From the IMG/VR virus record IMGVR_UViG_3300020159_000747, positions 1 through 56,449 of that record: 56,449 nt of DNA; one strand, written 5' to 3'. Positions within the stretch are counted from its first letter, which is position 1. Every line of letters starts with the position of its first letter. Under the pieces are notes generated by a model. The model was not told where the DNA came from, did no database searches, and saw nothing but the letters and a program-made list of their open reading frames with translations. The translations under genes were made by a program, and so were the position numbers. This stretch comes from a virus. Shown piece by piece: positions 1-7,598 of the stretch.

Positions 1-1
1 C

Positions 2-39
2 TGTGGATAACTTCCCTGGAAACGTTATCAAAAATTTAC
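2..39 (+). promoter_or_regulatory. Repeated TGTGGATAAC/GTTAT element, copy 1
   Basis: TGTGGATAAC, exactly 12 unconserved bases, then GTTAT followed by an A-rich stretch ending near TTTAC. The same arrangement with identical spacing recurs at 773 and 2783. It begins 115 bases before the GTG start at 117. TGTGGATAA is the perfect complement of the DnaA box TTATCCACA, but the fixed two-part spacing ahead of genes also fits a phage promoter. I cannot tell these apart from sequence alone. Confidence 0.55.
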
Positions 40-116
40 CGTAGTGGGTTGCACGAGAGACTACTTACTATTAGATTAGGACATGTAGGAGATACCTACA
101 GAGAAGAGGGGATAAA

Positions 117-611
117 GTGATTATCCAAGACGGGGTCACTCTATATGGTGAGAGTGACGTTACCGAACTCAAAGTAGTTTGGGAAAAGCAGTGCGTTGAG
201 AATGTCACCGCACGAGTAGAGGGACAGATACAGGATAGCCTTATTACTGTATTCAAGCGCGAGATTGGTCATGGCAACATGTCCAAGGATTACGCCGTTG
301 AACTTTACAACAAAATAGCCGACGAAAATCGTTGGACACATGTAGAACAAATTGCAGTTACATACAATGTAACAGTAACCCTATTCGGCGACAGTATCTT
401 GTTCGTTGAAAATGTCGAGGCTGACTCTGAGGAAGACGCCTGCGATAAGGTTACCGAAGAACTTGACTTCTCAGATATCGAGGTCAACTTCACCGTTAGC
501 GCCCTTGGCGAGGACGCTTCTGCTACCGTCAGCGACGATTCATACTATGTGGATTTCGCTGGTATCCTGCGCGACAACATTGAGGTTAGCGCAGAAGAAA
601 ACGAGGATTAG
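117..611 (+). CDS. Hypothetical acidic protein (164 aa)
   Basis: GTG start preceded by a purine-rich GAAGAGGGG Shine-Dalgarno; the same GGGGATAAAGTGAT start context recurs at the gene at 6572. I do not recognise the family. The protein is acidic, especially in its second half, which is rich in Asp, Glu, Ser and Thr and ends in a run of acidic residues. No signal peptide, membrane segment or cysteine motif is visible. It is the first gene after regulatory copy 1 and is closed by a strong terminator at 628, so it looks like a single-gene transcription unit. Confidence 0.7.
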   Translation: MIIQDGVTLYGESDVTELKVVWEKQCVENVTARVEGQIQDSLITVFKREIGHGNMSKDYAVELYNKIADENRWTHVEQIAVTYNVTVTLFGDSILFVENVEADSEEDACDKVTEELDFSDIEVNFTVSALGEDASATVSDDSYYVDFAGILRDNIEVSAEENED

Positions 612-627
612 TAGCCCCTCTACTAAT

Positions 628-665
628 AAGCCCCCTGCCACGGACGTGTGGCAGGGGGCTTCTTT
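628..665 (+). terminator. Rho-independent terminator
   Basis: A perfect 14-bp stem (628-641 with 648-661) closes a 6-base loop GGACGT and runs into TCTTTCT. It sits 17 bases after the stop of the gene at 117-611 and ends that one-gene unit. Confidence 0.9.
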
Positions 666-681
666 CTGCCGTAAGACTATT

Positions 682-766
682 GTTTGTGTTGGGCTTGCTT
701 AGCTATTACTGCTTTATATGCTTTTATAGCGTAGCTATAAAAGCGCTAAGCAAGCCCAACACAAAC
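682..766. repeat. Nested inverted-repeat cassette A
   Basis: Perfect 22-bp outer arms (682-703 and 745-766) starting GTTTGTGTTG enclose a second perfect hairpin, GCTTTTATAGC / GCTATAAAAGC with loop GTA (720-744). The cassette lies directly after a terminator and 7 bases before regulatory copy 2. A second cassette at 2364-2479 shares the 10-bp outer arms but not the interior. It could extrude as a cruciform or be a small palindromic repeat element. The stretch 612-881 holds no gene. Confidence 0.85.
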
Positions 767-772
767 TCTGCC

Positions 773-811
773 TGTGGATAACCTACGAGAAATTGTTATA
801 CAAATGTAATC
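773..811 (+). promoter_or_regulatory. Repeated TGTGGATAAC/GTTAT element, copy 2
   Basis: TGTGGATAAC at 773-782, 12 bases, then GTTATACAAATGTAAT from 795. It is the same two-block layout as copies 1 and 3, 109 bases ahead of the start at 882. Promoter and DnaA-box readings are both open. Confidence 0.6.
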
Positions 812-881
812 GTGAGAGTGTTCCCTATATATAAGAGATAGGGTAGATTAGCAACCGCACCAAAGGGAAAAGGAGACATAT

Positions 882-1391
882 ATGTCTATGACGAGAGATG
901 AGCGAAAGTATCGCTTTTCAGAAATCATCAGCGCAATACATCTACAAGATAATGAAGCAGATAATCCTACGCTACCGCAAGGAACACTAGGGCTATCAGA
1001 CGGCAGACTAAAGAGCGCGATTATGTGCCAAGTATTCAAGGAGAAAGAGGAGTTTCAGATGAAACTCGTCAATGCGCTCGCCAATACTGCGTTAGAACCG
1101 CTAAGTGAGGAAAACGAACCTAGCGAGGACGACCTATCAGCACTATCTATCGCTATCCACACCGCTTGGGGTATGGGTGCTTTCCAACCACTACTAGGTC
1201 TATTGGGCGTGGCTGGTAAGATTAGCGCGGTCTATGATATTGACCTACCTGAGGACATAAGCCTAGTGCTTCGTCCTAATGCGTTTGCCAAGAAGTTCGG
1301 CAAGTTTGACCCATATATGATTATGGACGAGGAACAAGATGAGCAAGTCCGCTCATTACTAAAGGGAGAACAAGACAATGACGACGACTAA
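882..1391 (+). CDS. Hypothetical protein (169 aa)
   Basis: ATG start with a good AAAGGAGA Shine-Dalgarno. The family is not recognised. The N-terminal third is basic and polar, the centre is mixed helical with a Gly/Ala-rich hydrophobic stretch around residues 85-110, and the C-terminus is strongly acidic (GEQDNDDD). It is the first gene of a coupled run 882-2282, overlapping the next start by 14 bases. Nothing in the sequence assigns a function. Confidence 0.7.
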   Translation: MSMTRDERKYRFSEIISAIHLQDNEADNPTLPQGTLGLSDGRLKSAIMCQVFKEKEEFQMKLVNALANTALEPLSEENEPSEDDLSALSIAIHTAWGMGAFQPLLGLLGVAGKISAVYDIDLPEDISLVLRPNAFAKKFGKFDPYMIMDEEQDEQVRSLLKGEQDNDDD

Positions 1392-1605
1392 GGTTATCAA
1401 CGGCGTAAAAATGGTAGAGATACCATTCGCTATCAACTTCAATGTATGTATCGAGGAACACAAGTATCTCGAATATGCCACAAGTGGAGTGCCCAATGAG
1501 GCACTCGCTCAGGCTGGTATGGAATGTGTAGGCGATAGTCTTATCTCTGTTATGGAGAAGGCTAACGAAGGCTGGACAACTATGATGATAGAGGTGGCAA
1601 AGTGA
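1378..1605 (+). CDS. Hypothetical protein (75 aa)
   Basis: Starts inside the end of the preceding gene and ends at a TGA that overlaps the GTG start of the next (GTGA), which indicates translational coupling. I do not recognise it. Two scattered Cys residues (near positions 24 and 51) do not make a zinc motif. It is probably a soluble accessory protein. Confidence 0.6.
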   Translation: MTTTKVINGVKMVEIPFAINFNVCIEEHKYLEYATSGVPNEALAQAGMECVGDSLISVMEKANEGWTTMMIEVAK

Positions 1606-1751
1606 TAAAGGGATACGACTTTAGAACCTTGTTAGCAACTATCTGCCCTGATTACTCTATAGATACGGACAATGACGGACAGTTAGTTATTTATACCAAC
1701 CTACAAGACGACGGAGACGATAACTATATTCGTTTCCAATACCAAGACTAG
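1602..1751 (+). CDS. Hypothetical acidic small protein (49 aa)
   Basis: GTG start overlapping the previous stop in the form GTGA; ends TAG at 1749-1751. Begins MIKGYDFRTLLATICPDY and is rich in Asp and Tyr towards the C-terminus. Its coding nature is supported by gap-free packing between neighbours and coupled start/stop, not by homology. Confidence 0.55.
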   Translation: MIKGYDFRTLLATICPDYSIDTDNDGQLVIYTNLQDDGDDNYIRFQYQD

Positions 1752-1760
1752 GAGACGACT

Positions 1761-2282
1761 ATGGGTATGGATGTATATGGTATCGCTCCAACTAGCGAGC
1801 GCGGTGAGTATTTCCGTAATAATGTATGGTGGTGGCGACCACTATGGGATTACTGCTGTGAAGTAGATAGCACTCTAGAGGCTAGAGTGCCACAAGGTCA
1901 TTACAACGACGGCGACGGGCTAAAGACCGCAGAGGAAGCACAGGCGCTAAGCCTATTGTTGCTTCTAAAATTAGAAAGCGGTGAGGCGCTCGCCTATATC
2001 AAGGAACGAGATATGCAAATTGCCCAACTAGAATGGGATACCTGCCGTATCTGTGAAGGTTCAGGTATCAGAGAAGATAAGGTTGGCGTTGAAGGTGGTA
2101 TGCCTACTAAAGAACTGACCGAAGATATTGCTATCTTGGTAGGAAGAACGCATGGCACATGTAATGGATGTCGCGGTTTTGGTAAAACAGAACCCTTTGC
2201 AAGTCATTACCCACTAACAGAGGACAATATACGAGAGTTTGCAGAGTTTCTCCGCGATAGCGGTGGATTCCAAATCTGCTAA
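1761..2282 (+). CDS. Conserved phage protein with DnaJ-like CxxCxGxG pair (173 aa)
   Basis: Begins MGMDVYGIAPTSERGEYF, a signature I associate with a conserved uncharacterised phage/plasmid family, followed by an aromatic NNVWWWRPLWDYCC stretch. Around residues 95-135 it carries CRICEGSG and CNGCRGFG, two halves of a DnaJ-type CxxCxGxG zinc knuckle that would bind one zinc. This suggests protein or nucleic-acid binding; the exact role is unknown. It is the last gene of the 882-2282 run, with a terminator 36 bases downstream. Shine-Dalgarno GGAGACG precedes the ATG. Confidence 0.75.
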   Translation: MGMDVYGIAPTSERGEYFRNNVWWWRPLWDYCCEVDSTLEARVPQGHYNDGDGLKTAEEAQALSLLLLLKLESGEALAYIKERDMQIAQLEWDTCRICEGSGIREDKVGVEGGMPTKELTEDIAILVGRTHGTCNGCRGFGKTEPFASHYPLTEDNIREFAEFLRDSGGFQIC

Positions 2283-2317
2283 CAACCTTATCCCTTCCCC
2301 TTTGGCGATAAGAGAGG

Positions 2318-2352
2318 TAAGCCTACCGTTGCATGGGCGGTAGGCTTATTTC
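2318..2352 (+). terminator. Rho-independent terminator
   Basis: Perfect 11-bp stem TAAGCCTACCG / CGGTAGGCTTA (2318-2328, 2338-2348) with a 9-base loop, then TTTC. It closes the transcription unit 882-2282. Confidence 0.85.
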
Positions 2353-2363
2353 ATGCCCGAAAT

Positions 2364-2479
2364 GTTTGTGTTGAATCCCACCCACCCACCCTAGGGGAAT
2401 CCCCTTGAAACCCCTATTGCTATAAATACTTTGTATTTATAGCAATATTGGCTATAACGAAGTTATAGCCAACACAAAC
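2364..2479. repeat. Nested inverted-repeat cassette B
   Basis: Outer 10-bp arms GTTTGTGTTG (2364-2373) and CAACACAAAC (2470-2479) match the outer ends of cassette A. Inside are three separate hairpins: AGGGG-AAT-CCCCT (2393-2405); a perfect 14-bp stem ATTGCTATAAATAC with loop TTT (2416-2446); and a perfect 11-bp stem TTGGCTATAAC with loop GAA (2448-2472). As with cassette A, it follows a terminator directly. Confidence 0.85.
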
Positions 2480-2566
2480 CCTACGGCGTGTGGCGCTTAT
2501 CACATGAGAGATACGGCGTGTCGGCTTGAAAGGAGAGAGAGCAGAGAGTAAGTTAGGAAGTTTAGG

Positions 2567-2673
2567 CTACTGCCGAGAGAGCCGATAGGCTTATCGGGCG
2601 CAAAGCCAGACTTACGACAGGGTAGCCCTATCGGCTATATGATAAGAAGCAGAGAGAGCAGAGAGAGCAGTAG
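2567..2673 (+). other. Candidate structured non-coding region
   Basis: The 628-base gap 2283-2910 has no gene. Here nested complementary arms occur: CTACTGC (2567-2573) with GCAGTAG (2667-2673), enclosing GCCGATAGG (2581-2589) with CCTATCGGC (2627-2635). An alternative local hairpin CCGATA-GGCT-TATCGG (2582-2597) competes for the same strand. GAGA-rich spacers flank it. It could be a small RNA or a switchable leader, or a DNA-level structure. No transcript evidence is available. Confidence 0.35.
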
Positions 2674-2756
2674 TCCTATCCCTTACCTATATCTCTCTCT
2701 ATATAACAAGAGATAACCCTATTACCGCGCCGATTTTTCACAGAGAGGCATAAGAA

Positions 2757-2788
2757 GGTTGTTCATAGGTTGTTCAACAGGTTGTGGA
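2757..2788 (+). repeat. Three iteron-like GGTTGT repeats
   Basis: GGTTGTTCA at 2757 and 2768 and GGTTGTGGA at 2780 repeat with 11- and 12-base steps, about one helical turn. The third runs into the DnaA-box-like TGTGGATAA, and AT-rich DNA follows (2800-2832). The arrangement resembles a replication-origin or operator array. Confidence 0.5.
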
Positions 2789-2820
2789 TAACCCACCAAT
2801 AATCGTTATAAAAATGTAAT
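2783..2820 (+). promoter_or_regulatory. Repeated TGTGGATAAC/GTTAT element, copy 3
   Basis: TGTGGATAAC at 2783-2792, 12 bases, then GTTATAAAAATGTAAT from 2805. It lies 128 bases upstream of the AAA+ gene start at 2911 and overlaps the iteron-like repeats. Confidence 0.6.
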
Positions 2821-2910
2821 CAAATATATGCCCTGCTACCTTGCGTCAAATACGGAAATAGACTTAGATAGGAACTAAGCCAATAATGGCGACTAAGAAG
2901 GGTTACACAG

Positions 2911-4377
2911 ATGTCCTTAGCACTAATGGTCGTATCCGACGACCAACTCGAAGGACTACCTGCACAGGCACAGACACTTATCCTATCCGACGATACAGAG
3001 GTATTTATCTACCACCGCGTATCGAACGGCATGAAGGGCAGAGGTCAGGCATGGAAGCAGGTAGCCTTATCACAACTACCAAATACTCCTATCTCACACG
3101 AAGTATGCGCCGTCGTTATCAGCGACCGCGACCGCGACATGATGAAACTAGGGCAGATTACCAATATCGGTATCAAGGCGCTATACGCACTAGAAACCGC
3201 AGAAGCCGTCAATGATGAGGTTATCAGCAACCACAATGAGGTTGCAGGTAGTCTTATCGCTCGCCTAGAAATTGGCGACAATAGCCTCAATGATTACATT
3301 ACGGACAAACGCCGTAATCAGGGCGTATCTATTAAGCCTATCTTTAAGGGTGCAGATACGCCTATCGCGGAAGCAAAGACAGAGGTAGCAACCACCACTA
3401 ATAAGGTTATCGAGGTTCGACCAACCAACGAAACAAGCCTATCGCTCGTCAATGCTATGGTGAGCGTTCCCGACAAGAAGTGGGCGCAGACCTATATCAA
3501 CCGCAAGGTCGTTGATAACCTTACCGACTTCGAGGTATATGACCACGCACTAGCCAACTCCATGAATATCCTTATCGAGGGTCATGCAGGAAGCGGTAAG
3601 ACTATGAGCGCACAGGCTTACGCTAGTGCTCGTAATATGCGTTACTTCAATGTCGCTTGCCATATCGGGCTAGAGGCTTCGCACCTAGTCGGTCGTTGGA
3701 TACCAACTCCCGACGGACACTTCCGTTGGCAAGACGGCGCGGTTACGGAGATAGTCCGTAATGGTGGCGTTCTATTGTTCAACGAGATTAACTTCGCACC
3801 CGAGCGCTTTCTTACCTTTATCTTTTCTTTATTAGATTACCGCCGAGAGATACAACTAATGGAAAATGGTGGAGAAGTAATCAAGGCTCACCCCGACCTA
3901 CTAATCATGGGCGACATGAACCCCGACTATCGTGGCACACGCCCACTAAATCAGGCGCTCGCCGACCGCTTCGCAGTAAGACTATCGTTCCCATACGATA
4001 AGCCTATTGAACAGAAGTTATTAAAGAATAAATCGCTAGTGGAAATGGCAAACCAACTACGCGCCGAGTTCAACAAGGGCACACTCGCTACGCCAGTATC
4101 GACACGCTCGCTAGTAGCCTTCGTTACCAACGCCAAAGCGTTCGGCATGGAGTTCGCTACCTACAACTACATTAACTCGTTCGAGGGTGATGAGGAAAGG
4201 TCAGCAGTAAGGTTAGTAGTCAATACTCACCGCGACAATATCGCAGAGGAGTTAGGCTTAGCGGTTACTTCAATTAAAACAGAGGAAACCATTACCGAAA
4301 TGCTAGAGGATAAGATTAGCGACACTTCCGTTATGAATATCCCTATCACCAACTACCAAGCATACGCAGGTAACTAA
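2911..4377 (+). CDS. MoxR/CobS-like AAA+ ATPase (488 aa)
   Basis: The Walker A motif GHAGSGKT lies near residues 224-231 and Walker B LLFNEI near 287-292. A conserved MNPDYRGTRPLNQALADRF segment provides the sensor/arginine-finger region typical of the MoxR/CobS branch. The N-terminal ~200 residues are a phage-specific extension. Such ATPases remodel proteins together with a von Willebrand A partner, and that partner is encoded 2 bases downstream. In cobalamin synthesis CobS pairs with CobT and CobN, but no CobN is visible, so chelatase activity is not supported here. The start follows AAGAAGGG; the gene sits behind regulatory copy 3. Confidence 0.9.
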   Translation: MSLALMVVSDDQLEGLPAQAQTLILSDDTEVFIYHRVSNGMKGRGQAWKQVALSQLPNTPISHEVCAVVISDRDRDMMKLGQITNIGIKALYALETAEAVNDEVISNHNEVAGSLIARLEIGDNSLNDYITDKRRNQGVSIKPIFKGADTPIAEAKTEVATTTNKVIEVRPTNETSLSLVNAMVSVPDKKWAQTYINRKVVDNLTDFEVYDHALANSMNILIEGHAGSGKTMSAQAYASARNMRYFNVACHIGLEASHLVGRWIPTPDGHFRWQDGAVTEIVRNGGVLLFNEINFAPERFLTFIFSLLDYRREIQLMENGGEVIKAHPDLLIMGDMNPDYRGTRPLNQALADRFAVRLSFPYDKPIEQKLLKNKSLVEMANQLRAEFNKGTLATPVSTRSLVAFVTNAKAFGMEFATYNYINSFEGDEERSAVRLVVNTHRDNIAEELGLAVTSIKTEETITEMLEDKISDTSVMNIPITNYQAYAGN

Positions 4378-4379
4378 TC

Positions 4380-6284
4380 GTGTGGCGCAACGAGCAAGAT
4401 AGCCTAGATAGGCTTATGAACGAGATATATCAGAGTGCGACATGGAATAGCGATACCGCAACTATGGAATATGGCGTTGATATTGAAGCCAAGCAAGAAG
4501 CCTATCAGGAACACAAAGAGGCGCTATCAAGCGTTGGAGTTATCTACTCTCGCGCCGATAGTATTATCACAGGCGACAAGGTAGAGGTTAAGATAGACGA
4601 CGACCCCAACTTAGATACCACCGCTTACAACGACGGCAAGGCTATCGTGTTCAACGCCTCACTATTAGAGGATATTGACGATAACACTATCGTTAGCCTT
4701 CATGGGTTCAACTACCATGAGGTCGGACATATCCAATACACGCCACGCGCCAATAGCGAGTTAGGTCAATGGGTTATACAAAATAAGTATAAGCGTTGCC
4801 TAAATATCCTAGAGGATAGTCGTATCGAACGACTATTGGTAGCAAAGTATCCTGCAACGCAACCTTTCCTAGAGGCTTCGACCCTTGAATATATATTAAA
4901 GGGCGACAGTAGCGAGTGGGCTTCCCTATTTATCCTTATCACAGGTAGAAAATACCTTGATATAAATATCCGACAAGAAATTGCTACACGCTTCGCCACA
5001 AACTTCGGGCAAGCGACCGCGATAACCTTAGCGGATATTATCCATGAGTATCGGACATTATCTTTCCCCAAAGATTATGACCGCGCTAAAAGGCTTATCG
5101 CAGAGTTCTCTAAATACATGGGAACAGATGAGGATACGCCACCACCACTAATGCCAACTAACGGCAAAGGTGAGTGCGACGGACATATTGACCGAAGCAT
5201 GATGAAAAAGGGTCGCGTCGAAAGCGCTAAGGAACAAGACCGCTTACAGGAAAAAGCCGACCGCATGGAAGGTTCAACCAAGCGCGAAAACTTAGACGAT
5301 AAGCCTAGCGAGGAAGCACAACAAAGCGAAGGCGCAGGTGGCGGTGATAGTCCTATCACTACTAAAGAAGTTCAAGATAAGATGAACGACAACGATAAGG
5401 CTATTAAAGACCTTATCAACCAACAATTATCTAATCTCCAAAACAACGAAGTGGTGAAGCGCGATACCGCAGAAGTGCGTAGAGCGATTATGGATAATGA
5501 GGAAATGCGTAGCGGAGTTAAATCTGCTTCCTATTCTAATATGTCCGTAAGCATGACGGCTTCCGCAAGCGCTCGACGCTTCGCGGTGGAGTTAGAGCGA
5601 CTACGCATAGATAACGACCCTGCATGGCTACTAGAAGTAGAAAGCGGTCGCCTCAATGTCGGTCGAGCCATGAACGCCGATATAAATAACATAGATAAGT
5701 TATTTGATAGGTGGGAACAAGGTAACGATAGCAACGATATTGAAGCGGTAATCTTAGTAGATACTAGCGGTAGCATGGGCGGTCGTATCTATAAGACAAT
5801 GGAAACGGCATGGACACTAAAGCGCGGTATCGAGCGTATCAACGGCAGGGTTACTGTCTATAAGTTCAACCACGATAGTCGTATCGTATATAAAGCAGAC
5901 GATAAGGCTAAGAGTGATGAGTTTAGGTTCTGCCAAACTAGCGGTAGCACTAATCCCTTTAAGGGCTTAATCGAGGCAGAGCGTATCCTCAACGCAAGCC
6001 GTAAGGGGATAAAGATATGCTTCATTATCACCGACGGCGAGTGGGATAGCGACGACCTCAATAATCAGATTATCTCTCGCATGAATAACGCAGGTGTCTT
6101 AACACAGGTGGTATTTATCGGTAGCCTAGAGTGGTATAAAGAAAACCACCCCGACGACTACGAGAAAATGATTATCCGCTATCGTCATGGCGCTAAGTTC
6201 TTTAAGGTAGTAGATGAGGAGAAAGATATTATCGCTATCGCCAAAGACTTAGTGAAGTCGCAGATGAAGGTAGTCAGACGATAA
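4380..6284 (+). CDS. HExxH + von Willebrand A domain protein, CobT/DUF2201-like (634 aa)
   Basis: GTG start 2 bases after the AAA+ gene. Residues 113-117 read HEVGH, a zincin-type HExxH metal site. A low-complexity charged and Gly-rich linker occupies roughly residues 265-330. The C-terminal VWA domain has an intact MIDAS, DTSGS at about 461-465, and a later ITDGEWDSDD segment. MoxR-type ATPase plus VWA pairs are known as chaperone-like remodelling machines. The additional HExxH is reminiscent of the putative metallopeptidase domain of the DUF2201 families, but I cannot show proteolysis. Alternative: a CobT relative acting in cobalt insertion. Confidence 0.85.
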   Translation: MWRNEQDSLDRLMNEIYQSATWNSDTATMEYGVDIEAKQEAYQEHKEALSSVGVIYSRADSIITGDKVEVKIDDDPNLDTTAYNDGKAIVFNASLLEDIDDNTIVSLHGFNYHEVGHIQYTPRANSELGQWVIQNKYKRCLNILEDSRIERLLVAKYPATQPFLEASTLEYILKGDSSEWASLFILITGRKYLDINIRQEIATRFATNFGQATAITLADIIHEYRTLSFPKDYDRAKRLIAEFSKYMGTDEDTPPPLMPTNGKGECDGHIDRSMMKKGRVESAKEQDRLQEKADRMEGSTKRENLDDKPSEEAQQSEGAGGGDSPITTKEVQDKMNDNDKAIKDLINQQLSNLQNNEVVKRDTAEVRRAIMDNEEMRSGVKSASYSNMSVSMTASASARRFAVELERLRIDNDPAWLLEVESGRLNVGRAMNADINNIDKLFDRWEQGNDSNDIEAVILVDTSGSMGGRIYKTMETAWTLKRGIERINGRVTVYKFNHDSRIVYKADDKAKSDEFRFCQTSGSTNPFKGLIEAERILNASRKGIKICFIITDGEWDSDDLNNQIISRMNNAGVLTQVVFIGSLEWYKENHPDDYEKMIIRYRHGAKFFKVVDEEKDIIAIAKDLVKSQMKVVRR

Positions 6285-6298
6285 GATAAATATAGAGT

Positions 6299-6332
6299 TA
6301 GGGCGTGGGCTAACCCTTCCCCCCACGCCCTA
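6299..6332 (+). terminator. Terminator-like hairpin without T-tract
   Basis: Perfect 11-bp stem TAGGGCGTGGG / CCCACGCCCTA (6299-6309, 6322-6332), 15 bases after the VWA gene stop. It is followed by CACAAACTAGG rather than a T run, so termination may be weak or factor-assisted. Confidence 0.55.
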
Positions 6333-6371
6333 CACAAACTAGGGAAGTCAGGAATTAAACGGAGATGGAAC

Positions 6372-6563
6372 ATGGACATAGAAATCGAGCAAGGCACAGA
6401 CAATATAAATATAGATTACAAGGAAATGCTTAAAGTAACGCTTAACAAGATACTAGACATAGTGCAAGATACCAACCACCCGCAAGCGGAAAATCTAAAT
6501 AACCTAGCGCTTAGTGCTATTGACTATGCGTTCTACCTAGAGGACAATACTAAAATCAGATAG
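6372..6563 (+). CDS. Hypothetical small protein (63 aa)
   Basis: ATG start with CGGAGATGG upstream. An acidic, predicted helical protein with Ile/Asn-rich sequence (begins MDIEIEQGTDNINIDYKEM). No motif recognised. First gene of the small-gene run that extends to 9291. Confidence 0.55.
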   Translation: MDIEIEQGTDNINIDYKEMLKVTLNKILDIVQDTNHPQAENLNNLALSAIDYAFYLEDNTKIR

Positions 6564-6571
6564 GGGATAAA

Positions 6572-6826
6572 GTGATATACGACGAAGTATGCAAGAAATA
6601 CCTAGAGGGCGATAGTTCGGCTATTATCCTTATAGATACGGCGTTAGGTGCAAGCCTTGACCTAAACTACTTACGCGGTAGCAAGGATACCCGACTAGAT
6701 AACCTTGATTACTATGATGAACGACAAGATATTGACGAGTGGGTTGATAGCCTTACTAAGGTTATCGCAGACTTAAATCTGCAAGCGCCTATGATTACCC
6801 GATTAGATGAGATAGATGAGGAATAA
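6572..6826 (+). CDS. Hypothetical acidic protein (84 aa)
   Basis: GTG start in the context GGGGATAAAGTGAT, which is identical to that of the gene at 117 and supports this start. Acidic, Asp/Leu-rich, predicted helical. No recognised domain. Confidence 0.6.
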   Translation: MIYDEVCKKYLEGDSSAIILIDTALGASLDLNYLRGSKDTRLDNLDYYDERQDIDEWVDSLTKVIADLNLQAPMITRLDEIDEE

Positions 6827-6832
6827 AAATAA

Positions 6833-7000
6833 ATGGACTATACAAAGGAAAACCTATACTCTATGGTAAATGCGGTAGAGGAAGCGCGTAGCACAGTAAC
6901 CGACCCAAAGTTAAAAGGTAGGTTGGGAAATATATCAGACCTATTAGATAGTCTAATAGTAGAAGGATACCTAGAAAGGGAAGTAGAGGAATATGCCTAG
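6833..7000 (+). CDS. Hypothetical small protein (55 aa)
   Basis: ATG at 6833, TAG at 6998-7000. Begins MDYTKENLYSMVNAVEEARS and continues as an amphipathic helical sequence. Its stop overlaps the next start (ATGCCTAG). Function unknown; support is from packing and coupling. Confidence 0.5.
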   Translation: MDYTKENLYSMVNAVEEARSTVTDPKLKGRLGNISDLLDSLIVEGYLEREVEEYA

Positions 7001-7148
7001 ATACGAAGTGCAAGTAATCGTCAATATGGCGACAACATGGGAAGCGGAAAACGCAGACCAAGCGATAGCCCTAGCCGACGAGTGGGTCGGAGAAGAATAT
7101 GGCAACCTGAAGCACAAAGCAGACTATCGCGTCAGAGCGTTAGTTTAA
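6993..7148 (+). CDS. Hypothetical small protein (51 aa)
   Basis: ATG at 6993 inside the previous gene's last codons; TAA at 7146-7148. Begins MPRYEVQVIVNMATTWEAEN and contains an ADQAIALADEW helix. The beta-strand followed by helix resembles small phage proteins with an ERxxR-like repeat fold, but that is only an impression. Confidence 0.5.
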   Translation: MPRYEVQVIVNMATTWEAENADQAIALADEWVGEEYGNLKHKADYRVRALV

Positions 7149-7178
7149 TATATACAACAACTATTAGAGAGAAAACAA

Positions 7179-7598
7179 ATGACGGATTACGACGCTAATG
7201 GTAATGAGATTATCGACGCAGAAGTTATCGAGCATGACGACGACGCGGTAGAGGAGTTATCACCGCTACACACAGAGGTCGCGTATCACCTACAAAACAA
7301 GTTCGATAAGACTATCCCACTAAGTATGCTTGACCCATGCGTTAATGCTATTAACAAGGCTAACGAGGGGGAGTGGTATGCAGATATAGACCTTAATGGA
7401 AATAAATATAAGGGAGAGAGTGTCGCTAGTGTTGAAACTATTATCAACTCCCATGCCCTACAACAATGGGTTAAAGACCCCGATAACCTTATTACTATTA
7501 GCGACCCCGAAGGCAATATCGTGTGGAAAGGTTACGGAGAGAAACTAACCCTAGCCGACGGAAAGATACAGGAAGGAGAGGCGGTGATAGATAAATGA
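7179..7598 (+). CDS. Hypothetical acidic protein (139 aa)
   Basis: Acidic N-terminus, then NEGEWYADIDLNGNKYKGE and a helix-rich C-terminal part. The WYADIDL segment and following arrangement resemble NDWYATADL in the 108-aa protein at 14799-15125 on the other strand, so the two may be distant paralogues. ATG start after AGAGAAAACAA (weak Shine-Dalgarno). The stop overlaps the next start (ATGA). Confidence 0.6.
   Translation: MTDYDANGNEIIDAEVIEHDDDAVEELSPLHTEVAYHLQNKFDKTIPLSMLDPCVNAINKANEGEWYADIDLNGNKYKGESVASVETIINSHALQQWVKDPDNLITISDPEGNIVWKGYGEKLTLADGKIQEGEAVIDK

Noticed and set aside
2581-2640. tRNA-like fold
   Set aside because: A 9-bp closing stem is present but there is no T loop (TTCRA) or anticodon arm.
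2530-2700. CRISPR-like GAGA/GCAGAGAGA repeats
   Set aside because: Short purine-rich repeats without regular repeat/spacer units; no cas1 or cas2 in the window.
2886-3215. Arg-rich 109-aa + strand frame overlapping the AAA+ gene
   Set aside because: Shadow frame of the ATPase gene; repetitive Arg/Tyr composition and no own Shine-Dalgarno.
2911-6284. True cobaltochelatase (CobST)
   Set aside because: No CobN subunit, and MoxR-VWA pairs commonly have other functions; the HExxH site also differs.
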